Below are positions 50,802 to 59,011 of a DNA stretch of 64,000 nt, piece after piece. The notes below the pieces were generated by a model. The model was not told where the DNA came from, did no database searches, and was given only the letters and a program-made list of their open reading frames with translations. How positions within the stretch are numbered: the stretch's first letter is position 1; each line of letters begins with the position of its first letter. The DNA comes from Candidatus Zixiibacteriota bacterium. Lineage in GTDB: Bacteria; Zixibacteria; MSB-5A5; GN15; FEB-12. The position numbers were made by a program, and so were the translations under genes. The stretch spans positions 1-64,000 of the forward strand of contig JAHOYZ010000052.1 of assembly GCA_019038695.1 (NCBI GenBank). The letters are read 5' to 3'.

Positions 50802-52759
50802 TGGCATCTCTTTTTGCCGGTGTATCCGGACTGAAAAACCACCAGGTGAAGATGAACGTGATTGGTAACAACATTGCCAACATCAACACCATTGGCTTCA
50901 AAGGAAGTCGCGTCACATTCCAGGAGGCTCTCGTGCAGACTTCGCGCGGAGCCGGCCGACCCTCAAACTTAAATGGTGGTACCAACCCGATCCAGCTCGG
51001 ACTCGGGATGGAAGTTGGCGCTATTGACACCCTGTTCACTCAGGGCGGTCTCGAAACAACGGGGCAGATTACCGACCTGGCAATCCAGGGTTCGGGTTTC
51101 TTTGTCCTGGGCGACGCCAACGATAACAAGTATTACACTCGCGCCGGAGCGTTCGGCTTTGACGCCAACGCCACATTCGTAGATCCGGCTACCGGCCTCT
51201 TCGTACAAGGTAAGATGGCTGACGCCTCTGGAGAAATTCCTTCTCTAGCAACCACAGGCAGGATAGTTTTGCCATTCGGTCAGCAGGACCCAGCCAAAGA
51301 GACTGAATTGATCATGTTTTCGAGTAATCTGGATAACTCCGCCACGACCTCGATAGCCTCTCTGGATAATACCGATGGCTCATCTGTCACGCTCGTGACT
51401 GGAACAGCAACTGACGGTGTCGGTGGAATACACAGTGTTGTAATCACCGGCGCACAGGCCACCCAGGATACATTCACGAGCGCATCTGCCGGCGCTCTGG
51501 TGGCGAATCAGACTCTGGGGTCATACGGCGTTACCAACTTTGATAACTTCGAGATTTCAGTGGATGGTGGCGACCCAGAGATCATCTCCGGTCTAATCAC
51601 TGACACTACCATCAGTGAACTAGTGACCAGAATCAACCAGGTTAATGGCATTTCGGCCACTTTAACGGGTGGTAATATAGTCATCAACCGCGACTATGCT
51701 GGTGACCACGGGTCATACTCCTTTGAAACCTCGGCCTCTCTCGTGGACGATGACGTTCTGGACATCATTATGCTTGGCGATCCAGCTCTTCATGATCCGA
51801 CCGCCACTGTGGCTTCCTCCGGAGGTTTAGCCACAACTATGATCGCCATTGACACCTTCACCCCGAGCAAAGGTTCTGGAGAGGCGAGCATTGATGTGGT
51901 CACCAATCTGGGATTGGAATTTGATCAGACCGATGGCATGGTAACTGGCCTGACCGGACTGGGTGGCGGCGGCGTGGCCATATCCAGTGGAACTGGCACC
52001 ATTACAGCCACTGCACCAGGCGAGTCACTGCTTATCAACACGGCTCCGACAATACACACTACGTCGATCAGCGTTTTCGATTCCCAGGGTGGCAAACACA
52101 CTTTGTCGATGGAGTTCTTCAAGTCAACGGTAACCAACCGTTGGGAATGGACTGCGTCGGTGTTGGGAGATGCTACTGTCCAGACCGGTGGCACCGGATT
52201 CGTCCAATTCAACTCGGATGGTTCACTCAACTCATTTGATTACAATGCTGGTGCCGATGGCCTGACTATTAATCCGAATAATGGAGCCGAATCAATAAAC
52301 CTGAACTTCAATGCTGGCACTGTCTACGGTTTCGATGGTCTTACCGGTTTCTCTACCGGTCAGCACACCGCCGCCATGACCCAGCAGGATGGCTACGGTG
52401 TCGGAATGCTCGACAAGATCTCTATCGATCAGGCGGGTACTATCTCGGGTATTTTCTCCAACGGTGTCACCCGTGTACTGGCTCAGATCATTATGGCTGA
52501 TTTCTTCAACCAGGCTGGCCTTCGCAAGGCAGGCAAATCGATGTACCAGGAGTCAGCCAACTCTGGTGCCGCGGTTGAGGGCATTGCCGGAGAGACCATC
52601 GCCGCCGACATCTCGTCGGGAGCGCTCGAGTCGTCCTCGGTGGATATCGCGGAAGAATTTACAGGAATGATTACAGCCCAGCGTGGTTTCCAGGCCAACG
52701 CCCGTATCATTACTACTTCCGATACCCTGTTGGATGAACTGGTGAACATTAAGAGGTAA
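50798..52759 (+). CDS. flgE: Flagellar hook protein FlgE
   Basis: The frame opens at 50777, but GGAGGT at 50783-50788 points to ATG 50798 (or the adjacent 50801), giving 653 residues. The N-terminal rod/hook signature is complete: MASLFAGVSGLKNHQVKMNV, then IGNNIANINTIGFKGSRVTF. The C-terminal helix pair is also present (VDIAEEFTGMITAQRGFQAN, ARIITTSDTLLDELVNIKR). The body is longer than enterobacterial FlgE (about 400), with an inserted surface domain at residues about 150-360 rich in Thr, Ser and Gly, as in other large hook proteins. It forms the hook tube exported through the type III apparatus encoded downstream. Confidence 0.96.
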   Translation: MMASLFAGVSGLKNHQVKMNVIGNNIANINTIGFKGSRVTFQEALVQTSRGAGRPSNLNGGTNPIQLGLGMEVGAIDTLFTQGGLETTGQITDLAIQGSGFFVLGDANDNKYYTRAGAFGFDANATFVDPATGLFVQGKMADASGEIPSLATTGRIVLPFGQQDPAKETELIMFSSNLDNSATTSIASLDNTDGSSVTLVTGTATDGVGGIHSVVITGAQATQDTFTSASAGALVANQTLGSYGVTNFDNFEISVDGGDPEIISGLITDTTISELVTRINQVNGISATLTGGNIVINRDYAGDHGSYSFETSASLVDDDVLDIIMLGDPALHDPTATVASSGGLATTMIAIDTFTPSKGSGEASIDVVTNLGLEFDQTDGMVTGLTGLGGGGVAISSGTGTITATAPGESLLINTAPTIHTTSISVFDSQGGKHTLSMEFFKSTVTNRWEWTASVLGDATVQTGGTGFVQFNSDGSLNSFDYNAGADGLTINPNNGAESINLNFNAGTVYGFDGLTGFSTGQHTAAMTQQDGYGVGMLDKISIDQAGTISGIFSNGVTRVLAQIIMADFFNQAGLRKAGKSMYQESANSGAAVEGIAGETIAADISSGALESSSVDIAEEFTGMITAQRGFQANARIITTSDTLLDELVNIKR

Positions 52760-52764
52760 TAATC

Positions 52765-53001
52765 ATGACGGAAACAGCCCGGTTGACATGCACAGCGTCT
52801 CCAAGACCAACGATTCCAGACGGGACCGTTGAATCAACCTCCCGCATAGTGTCCTCGCTGACACTCGGGAGAGGGAATGTCGCACGGGGACGGACAGATT
52901 GTGTATGCAATCGGGCTGCGTCTGTCGACAAAGGAACCCTGCTCGGATCGATTGGCCCGGCCAGGTTTGTAAAAGCACTGGGAGCAGAAAATGGCCGATG
53001 A
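52765..53001 (+). CDS. Short ORF of unknown function between flgE and fliL
   Basis: ATG at 52765 lies 5 bases after flgE and has GAGG 8 bases upstream. The 78-residue frame ends inside fliL (11-base overlap). The product (MTETARLTCTASPRPTIPDG...) matches none of the proteins usually found here (FlbD, MotA, MotB). It may be a degenerate or unrelated coupling ORF. Confidence 0.4.
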   Translation: MTETARLTCTASPRPTIPDGTVESTSRIVSSLTLGRGNVARGRTDCVCNRAASVDKGTLLGSIGPARFVKALGAENGR

Positions 53002-53605
53002 AGACAAAACAATTGTGGAAGCCGGCGACGGTGACACTCAGATACCTGAGGAAGGGCAGCCTAAGAAGAGCGGCGGCAACAAGCTGATTCTGTTCGGTGG
53101 AATCGGCGTGGGAGCCATTGTGATTGGAATAGTTCTGGCTCTATTTGTCATCAAGCCGATGATGGCCTCAGACCCGGATGCTGAAGGCAACGATGAAGCC
53201 ACTGAGGAAGTAGCCAAGGCCGATGATGGGCACGGTGAGAAAAAGAGTGACGGTCACAAGAAGCCGAAGAAGTCTTCACACGGCGATGGAGCAGATTCAG
53301 AAGTCAGCGAAATGTACTCGATAAGTGACATAGTAGTCAACCCGGCCGGTACTGGCGGATCACGATACCTTTCGGTTTCATTCAGTTTTGACCTGGAATC
53401 ACCTGAGGTTCACGCCGCCTTTGATGCCCGGGAACCAGCTATACGCGATGCCTTGATCACGATTCTCTCCTCAAAAACGGTGGCGCAATTGACAGATGCC
53501 AAGCAGAAGGAAATCGTTCGTTATCAAATCAAGAAGCGCATTTCCAAACTGCTGAGGACCGATGAATTGGCCGCAGTGTATTATACGGATTTCGTCTTAC
53601 AGTAA
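52991..53605 (+). CDS. fliL: Flagellar basal body-associated protein FliL
   Basis: The product has 204 residues. A charged cytosolic N-terminus is followed by one transmembrane helix (LILFGGIGVGAIVIGIVLAL, about residues 33-53), a Lys/His-rich linker (HGEKKSDGHKKPKKSSHGDG) and the periplasmic FliL domain. That domain reads YSISDIVVNPAGTGGSRYLS, VSFSFDLESPEVHAAFDARE, and KRISKLLRTDELAAVYYTDF at the end. FliL surrounds the stator units and affects torque and swarming. It lies directly before fliM, as in most operons. Confidence 0.95.
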   Translation: MADEDKTIVEAGDGDTQIPEEGQPKKSGGNKLILFGGIGVGAIVIGIVLALFVIKPMMASDPDAEGNDEATEEVAKADDGHGEKKSDGHKKPKKSSHGDGADSEVSEMYSISDIVVNPAGTGGSRYLSVSFSFDLESPEVHAAFDAREPAIRDALITILSSKTVAQLTDAKQKEIVRYQIKKRISKLLRTDELAAVYYTDFVLQ

Positions 53606-53616
53606 AGGCTTGAATT

Positions 53617-54627
53617 GTGGCAAAGATTCTTTCACAGGATGAGATTGATGCTCTATTGACGACAGTGTCGTCAGGCGAACAGGAAATCGAAGAGCAATCC
53701 AATGACGATGAACGATTACGGTCGGTTGTCGCCTATGACTTCAAGCATCCCAACCGTGTTTCCAAGGATCAGATCCGGACTTTGGAGAACATGCATGACA
53801 ACTTTGCCGGCCACTATGGGTCTTCCCTGTCGACCATCATGCGCACCATCGTGGACGTAGACCTGCTGTCAGTGGACCAGATAACTTACGCCGAGTTTAT
53901 AATGTCGTTGGTCTCTCCGTCGTGCACCTATACTTTTGCGGCTCCCCCTTTGGATGCTGTCGCTCTAGTCGATTTCAATCCAACGCTTACGTTTGCCTTC
54001 GTTGATCGTATGTTTGGTGGCAACGGCAAGATACTGGAGACGGAACGAGAACTGACCCCGATCGAACGCACCGTAATCGGTCGACTGGCCAACAAACTCT
54101 ATGGCGACCTGGAGCGATCCTGGGAGAATATTGTCAAAATCAAGTGTGAACAGAAGAACTTTGAAACCAACCCACAGTTTATTCAGATCGTTCCTCCAGG
54201 TGAGACAGTTGTGGTCGTGTCTTTTCAGATTAAGTTGTTCCAGTCTACGGGATTATTGACAGTCTGCTATCCCTACGTCGCGATTGAACCGATAATCACC
54301 AAATTGTCAGCCCAAAACTGGATCGACGCCACCAAAAAGCGGAACCTTGAGACTGACCAGGAAGTCAACTGTGAAAATCTTGGTTTGGTGGATGCGGATG
54401 TGTCGGCCATCCTGCTGGAGACGTCGTTGAAGATGCGCCATTTCCTGCAGTTGAAAGTTGGCGATATCATTCCCACCGAGAAGTTAATCACAGAACCTAT
54501 GGACGTTACGGTGAACAAACAGAAGAAGTATCTGGCCCACCCGGGACTGTCCGGTAAGAAACGAGCCTTACAAATAACGGATGTGTGCGATATCCCTCTG
54601 GAGAAGGAAATAGAAAATGTCGGATGA
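53617..54627 (+). CDS. fliM: Flagellar motor switch protein FliM
   Basis: The product has 336 residues and starts with GTG. The N-terminal LSQDEIDALLTTV is the short helix that binds phosphorylated CheY in FliM, so chemotactic control of the motor is expected. The CheC-like middle domain carries ENMHDNFAGHYGSSLSTIMR and VDRMFGGNGK. The C-terminal SpoA-like domain ends KYLAHPGLSGKKRALQITDV. It forms the C-ring with FliG and FliN. It overlaps fliN by 11 bases. Confidence 0.97.
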   Translation: MAKILSQDEIDALLTTVSSGEQEIEEQSNDDERLRSVVAYDFKHPNRVSKDQIRTLENMHDNFAGHYGSSLSTIMRTIVDVDLLSVDQITYAEFIMSLVSPSCTYTFAAPPLDAVALVDFNPTLTFAFVDRMFGGNGKILETERELTPIERTVIGRLANKLYGDLERSWENIVKIKCEQKNFETNPQFIQIVPPGETVVVVSFQIKLFQSTGLLTVCYPYVAIEPIITKLSAQNWIDATKKRNLETDQEVNCENLGLVDADVSAILLETSLKMRHFLQLKVGDIIPTEKLITEPMDVTVNKQKKYLAHPGLSGKKRALQITDVCDIPLEKEIENVG

Positions 54628-55255
54628 GGAAAAGGCAGAATCTCAGGAAGAGCTTGAAGCCTCCGAAAACGTAGAAGAGCAGGATCAGTCCGCCGAAGAC
54701 TCTCCCCCGCCAGAAGTGGGCTCGGAAGAGCCGGTAGCTGATCTCGACAAACCCGAACCTGTACCGGACCCTCTGGGTGAGGCCGAAGAAGCAGCGGCGG
54801 ACGATGCCAAGATCGTTAACGAAGACGACGCCTCGGAGGATGATGCCGAGGCGGCCATGATGGCCATGCTGGAGGACCTGCCGTCCGAGAACGAAGGTGC
54901 GGCACCAGAGGATATTGACTTTGGTGCGGCCGATGTCTCCAAGGCGGAGTTCCAGCATTTGTCCGAACCGGCCGCCAAGCCAGAACCGAGGAATATCGAT
55001 CTCCTAATGGACGTCAACCTACCGGTATCGATTGAACTGGGACACACCAAGATGTCGATTTCCGATATTCTTTCACTTGGTCCCGGATCGATCGTGGAAC
55101 TCAACAAACTCGCTGGAGAGCCGGTTGATGTTCTGGTCAATTACAAGATCGTGGCCAAGGGTGAGGTTGTCGTAATCGATGAGAACTTCGGTGTCCGCAT
55201 TACTCAGCTAATGACACCGGAAGAAAGGCTGAAACTGCTCAGTGACGAACAGTAA
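54617..55255 (+). CDS. fliN: Flagellar motor switch protein FliN with long acidic N-terminus
   Basis: The 212-residue protein ends in a standard SpoA/FliN domain (about 130-207): LLMDVNLPVSIELGHTKMSI, DILSLGPGSIVELNKLAGEP, VDVLVNYKIVAKGEVVVIDE, FGVRITQL. The first 120 residues are very acidic and low-complexity (Glu, Asp, Ala, Pro) with no domain. FliN stacks at the base of the C-ring and helps dock export substrates. It overlaps fliM by 11 bases and fliO by 14 bases. The acidic extension is longer than in enterobacteria, but such extensions occur in other phyla. Confidence 0.96.
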   Translation: MSDEEKAESQEELEASENVEEQDQSAEDSPPPEVGSEEPVADLDKPEPVPDPLGEAEEAAADDAKIVNEDDASEDDAEAAMMAMLEDLPSENEGAAPEDIDFGAADVSKAEFQHLSEPAAKPEPRNIDLLMDVNLPVSIELGHTKMSISDILSLGPGSIVELNKLAGEPVDVLVNYKIVAKGEVVVIDENFGVRITQLMTPEERLKLLSDEQ

Positions 55256-55811
55256 GCCAAATAAACGTTCGATAATTGCGATTATCGTAATCCTGGTGGT
55301 TGCCATCGGTGTCCTGCTGACTGTTAACACTGATCCGGTCACGGCCGATCAAAATGCTGCGACCGGTAACGACCAGGCGAACACTACCGAGACCATGACC
55401 TCGACCCTGACTAATTCGGCGTTACCCTCGCTGTTACGCATGGTCAGTGCATTGGTGATTGTCATTGCCTGCATCTATGGCGGCATCTTTCTGTTACGAC
55501 GTCTCATGGGCCAACGCCACGGCAGGCAGGGCCAATCAAACATTCTGGAAGTGCTGGAAACAACTTCAGTAGCCCCCAAGAAGACGGTGTCACTGATTCG
55601 CGTGGCAGGTAAATCGGTTTTGGTGGGCATCACCGAAACCGGGATGTCAGTCCTGACCGAACTAAGCCCAGAGGAGACGGCAGCAATTCTGGACCCGGTG
55701 GAGGATCTTTCCTCTCCCCAACCGGACTTCGCAAACACTCTGGGTAATGCCTGGAATCGGCTTCGTCGGACGACGCCCGCCCAGGAAACGAAGGCGGCTC
55801 TTGAGGGTTAG
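55242..55811 (+). CDS. fliO: Flagellar export apparatus protein FliO
   Basis: This 189-residue protein, with a GTG start, has an N-terminal hydrophobic segment (SIIAIIVILVVAIGVLLTVN), a second membrane helix (VSALVIVIACIYGGIFLLRR) and the FliO cytosolic beta-rich domain (ILEVLETTSVAPKKTVSLIR, VAGKSVLVGITETGMSVLTE). FliO is the assembly factor for the FliP ring of the export gate. It overlaps fliN by 14 bases and precedes fliP by 84 bases. Confidence 0.93.
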   Translation: MTNSKPNKRSIIAIIVILVVAIGVLLTVNTDPVTADQNAATGNDQANTTETMTSTLTNSALPSLLRMVSALVIVIACIYGGIFLLRRLMGQRHGRQGQSNILEVLETTSVAPKKTVSLIRVAGKSVLVGITETGMSVLTELSPEETAAILDPVEDLSSPQPDFANTLGNAWNRLRRTTPAQETKAALEG

Positions 55812-55895
55812 CAGTCGCTTTAACCGGTGTGCCAGGATGGTACGCCAACCGTGTGCGATATGGATATCGCGTACGAAAACTTGATATAGGATGTT

Positions 55896-56648
55896 ATGAC
55901 CAAAACGGCGACGATTATCGTCATTAGTCTGCTCGCGCTGATGATCCTTTCGGCCGATGTTTCGGCCCAGACCATCCCCAAGGTCTCGATTGAGGTCGGT
56001 GAGGTGGAAAACGGATCCGATCTTTCCGCTACGTTGCAGATAATCATTCTGCTGACGGTCCTGGCGCTCGCGCCATCGATCCTCATCATGGTGACATCGT
56101 TTATTCGTTTCATCATCGTGATGTCGTTTCTACGTAATGCGATGGGGATTCACCAGATGCCACCCAATCAACTGCTGGTCGGGCTGGCTCTCATCCTGAC
56201 ATTTTTTGTCATGTCGCCGGTTGTTAACAAATCGTACGATGAAGGCATCAAGCCTTACCTCGATGAGCAAATCGACTCCGACGAAGCCTTTGATAAGGCA
56301 GTCAAACCATTCCGCGAATTCATGTTGTCTCAGACACGCGAAAAGGATTTGGCCCTGTTCGTCGATATCGCCAAACTCGACCAACCCGAAAATGCCGATG
56401 ACATCCCTCTCCAGGTTCTGGTGCCGGGGTTTGTTATTTCAGAATTGCGGACAGCCTTTCAGATTGCCTTTGTGTTGTTCATGCCCTTCCTGGTGATCGA
56501 TATGGTCGTGGCATCCATACTCATGTCGATGGGCATGATGATGCTACCCCCGATCATTGTCTCATTGCCATTCAAGATTCTGCTGTTTGTGCTGGTTGAC
56601 GGCTGGTATCTGCTGGTCAAATCTCTGGTACAATCGTTCAAGATGTGA
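55896..56648 (+). CDS. fliP: Flagellar export gate protein FliP
   Basis: The product has 250 residues, with a cleavable signal peptide (IIVISLLALMILSADVSAQ) and four membrane helices. FliP signatures are complete: LALAPSILIMVTSFIRFIIV, MSFLRNAMGIHQMPPNQLLV, GLALILTFFVMSPV, and VPGFVISELRTAFQIAF at the end of the periplasmic loop. FliP pentamers form the core of the export gate with FliQ and FliR. It overlaps the extended frame of fliQ by four bases. Confidence 0.97.
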   Translation: MTKTATIIVISLLALMILSADVSAQTIPKVSIEVGEVENGSDLSATLQIIILLTVLALAPSILIMVTSFIRFIIVMSFLRNAMGIHQMPPNQLLVGLALILTFFVMSPVVNKSYDEGIKPYLDEQIDSDEAFDKAVKPFREFMLSQTREKDLALFVDIAKLDQPENADDIPLQVLVPGFVISELRTAFQIAFVLFMPFLVIDMVVASILMSMGMMMLPPIIVSLPFKILLFVLVDGWYLLVKSLVQSFKM

Positions 56649-56662
56649 AAGGTGATTCCGGT

Positions 56663-56932
56663 ATGACTCCAGAATTGGTTGTTGCCATAGGACGTGAAGC
56701 TCTCACCGTAACGCTACTGATCGCAGGCCCCATGCTGGCGGCGGCTCTGGTCGTAGGACTACTTATTTCACTTTTTCAAGCAGTAACACAGATCAACGAA
56801 ATGACCCTCACGTTCGTTCCCAAGATCATTGCCATCGGAGTAGCCATGTTGATTTCTCTGCCCTGGATGATCAATCTGGCGATCGATTTCACTAATCACA
56901 TGTTCGACATGATCCCCGGCCTGGCCGGATGA
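56663..56932 (+). CDS. fliQ: Flagellar export gate protein FliQ
   Basis: With the ATG at 56663 (AAGGTG 9 bases upstream; the frame opens at GTG 56645) the protein has 89 residues, the normal FliQ size. It contains two membrane helices: LTVTLLIAGPMLAAALVVGL, and KIIAIGVAMLISLPWMINLA. Between them is the family loop LISLFQAVTQINEMTLTFVP. It wraps the FliP-FliR core. After it a 210-base gap without a gene separates it from fliR. Confidence 0.95.
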   Translation: MTPELVVAIGREALTVTLLIAGPMLAAALVVGLLISLFQAVTQINEMTLTFVPKIIAIGVAMLISLPWMINLAIDFTNHMFDMIPGLAG

Positions 56933-57088
56933 AATTTAGACCCTTTTTCAAGCTCTCCTGAACTTTTTTCCACCACCGGTGGCAACAATTTCCACAGCAC
57001 CGATGCTCAGACTACCCCCCTCATTTAACCCCCATCTTAACTACCTACATTACAACAAGATACAGTCACTTCTATACGCGTTTCAGTC

Positions 57089-57104
57089 TGGCACAGGTTT
57101 TGAT
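57089..57104 (+). promoter_or_regulatory. Candidate sigma-54 promoter upstream of fliR
   Basis: TGGCAC (57089-57094), 5 bases, TTGAT (57100-57104). It differs from the consensus TGGCAC-N5-TTGCW by one base; the GG and GA doublets have the required 10-base spacing. It lies 42 bases before the fliR start in the only long gap of the operon. Confidence 0.45.
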
Positions 57105-57145
57105 TAGTAAATAGTTGATTAACCTGAATTGCGGACACGAAAACC

Positions 57146-57934
57146 TTGTTTGACTTCGTCAATTACGGATCTGAGACTCTACTGACTTTCCTGCTGGTGT
57201 TGCTGAGAGCATCCGGTTTGATAATCATGGCACCAGTATTCAGTCACAATTCAGTTCCCAAGATGGTCCGGGTAGGATTACTAATAATCCTGGCCGGTAT
57301 CATTGTTTCGGCGATCAAACATCCGGTTATACCTGAGATCTTCTCGCTGTGGCAACTGGCCGGATTGGTTGCCAAGGAGATTTTGGTCGGATTCGTAATC
57401 GGCTTAACCTTCAGATTTCTCTTCATGGGACTTAAGACCGGCGGTGCCATACTCGGTTATCAGCTCGGTCTGGCGATGGTAAGTCTTCCCGATGTCGATG
57501 CTTCCGGACAAGTTTCGATCATCGCCCGTTATTGGGTACTACTGGCCACGCTGATCTTCCTGGCCATAGACGGTCATCACGCGGTCATTTCCTCACTGGT
57601 AGACAGCTATCGAGCTATACCGGTAGGTCAAGTGTCCTTGGATATTTCTGTGGGCGAGATGATTCTACGCTACAGCGTGTACGTCTTCGTAATCGCTATC
57701 AAGGTCGCTGCTCCTATTCTGGTCACGTTGTTCCTGGTCGATATGTCCCTGGGCTGTGTTTCCAAGATGATCCCAAGCATGAACATATTCTTCATTGGTT
57801 TCCCGATCAAGATGGGTGTCGGACTGGCCGTAGTGGGTTTGTCACTGCCGCTGTTTGCTCACCTCGTGCAGGGCTTCGTCGGCGCGCTTGATGGTGAACT
57901 CGACGTTCTTTTCGCTACCTGGGGTGAGGTGTAG
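57146..57934 (+). CDS. fliR: Flagellar export gate protein FliR
   Basis: The product has 262 residues, with TTG as the likely start (LFDFVNYGSETLLTFLLVLL). It has six predicted membrane helices. The FliR signature is present: RASGLIIMAPVFSHNSVPKM, EILVGFVIGLTFRFLFMGLK, GAILGYQLGLAM, and IFFIGFPIKMGVGLAVVGLS. FliR closes the FliP-FliQ-FliR export gate. The ribosome binding site is weak (GCGGA), and there is a 213-base gap before it with a sigma-54-like motif, so fliR and the following genes may have their own transcript. Confidence 0.95.
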   Translation: MFDFVNYGSETLLTFLLVLLRASGLIIMAPVFSHNSVPKMVRVGLLIILAGIIVSAIKHPVIPEIFSLWQLAGLVAKEILVGFVIGLTFRFLFMGLKTGGAILGYQLGLAMVSLPDVDASGQVSIIARYWVLLATLIFLAIDGHHAVISSLVDSYRAIPVGQVSLDISVGEMILRYSVYVFVIAIKVAAPILVTLFLVDMSLGCVSKMIPSMNIFFIGFPIKMGVGLAVVGLSLPLFAHLVQGFVGALDGELDVLFATWGEV

Positions 57935-57939
57935 GCGCA

Positions 57940-59010
57940 ATGGCTGAACAGGGATTCCAGGAAAGAACAGAAAAAGCGACGCAACAGCGCCGGAAAAAGG
58001 CGCGTGATCGTGGGCAAGTTGCCAAATCAATGGAGTTGAATTCGGCAGCTATGATCTGCCTTGGCTTCCTGACCATATATGCCGTCGGCCCGTACCTGGC
58101 TGGGCATACCCAAGATATGATGCGCTACACGATGGCCAACGCTCCGATGCTGGCCGCAGCCGATCCGACTTTCTACAAGATGTTCGGCGATAACCTGATG
58201 AAGTTCCTTCTGATTATGGCACCCATCTTCGTGATTTTCTCGGTCATAGCTTTTGGCGCGAACGTTGCCCAGATAGGCTTCAAAATCACACCCAAGGCGA
58301 TGGAGCCTAAGTGGGAGAAGCTTAACGTCCTCAAAGGCATCAAGCGATTGTTTAGTCTCAAGTCACTGGTTCAGCTAATCCGCGACTCACTCAAAATGGG
58401 CGTTGTCGGGTTCGTTGCTTACAAGGTTATCAGCAGTGAGTTCGTCGGGTTCTTCAAACTGTCCGATATGACGGTTGCACAGGTTGCGGCCACTATGGGA
58501 ACATTGGCCATGGAATTGGCTCTCAAGGTTGGGGCCGTGATTTTGGCAATCGCCATCCTCGATTTCATCTACCAGAGATACGAATTCGAGAAGTCGATCA
58601 AGATGAGCAAGCAAGACCTCAAGGATGAGCACAAACAGACCGAGGGTTCACCTCAGAACAAATCCCGTATGCGCCAGGCGCAAATGCAATTGGCCCGCTC
58701 TCGGATGATGCAGGCCGTACCGCTGGCCGATGTGGTCGTAACCAACCCGACCCACTACGCGGTAGCCATCAAATACGAGCCGGACAAATCCAACGCCCCT
58801 TATGTGTTGGCTAAAGGACAGCGTCTGATTGCCCAGCAAATCAAAGCCGTCGCCCTGGAACACGATATCCCGATCGTCGAAGACAAACCTCTGGCACGGG
58901 CACTCTTCAAAATGTGCGAAGTTGGACAATCGATCCCCGCCACTCTCTATCGAGCTGTTGCCGAATTGCTGGCCTATGTCTATCGCCTCAATGGAAAGGT
59001 TATGAGCTGA
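57940..59010 (+). CDS. flhB: Flagellar export switch protein FlhB
   Basis: The product has 356 residues. The N-terminal EKATQQRRKKARDRGQVAKS motif, four membrane helices, and the cytosolic domain with the autocleavage site NPTH in VVTNPTHYAVAIKYEP (residue about 269) are all present. Cleavage between Asn and Pro and contact with FliK change export from hook to filament proteins. It starts 5 bases after fliR and ends 1 base before flhA. Confidence 0.97.
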   Translation: MAEQGFQERTEKATQQRRKKARDRGQVAKSMELNSAAMICLGFLTIYAVGPYLAGHTQDMMRYTMANAPMLAAADPTFYKMFGDNLMKFLLIMAPIFVIFSVIAFGANVAQIGFKITPKAMEPKWEKLNVLKGIKRLFSLKSLVQLIRDSLKMGVVGFVAYKVISSEFVGFFKLSDMTVAQVAATMGTLAMELALKVGAVILAIAILDFIYQRYEFEKSIKMSKQDLKDEHKQTEGSPQNKSRMRQAQMQLARSRMMQAVPLADVVVTNPTHYAVAIKYEPDKSNAPYVLAKGQRLIAQQIKAVALEHDIPIVEDKPLARALFKMCEVGQSIPATLYRAVAELLAYVYRLNGKVMS

Positions 59011-59011
59011 C

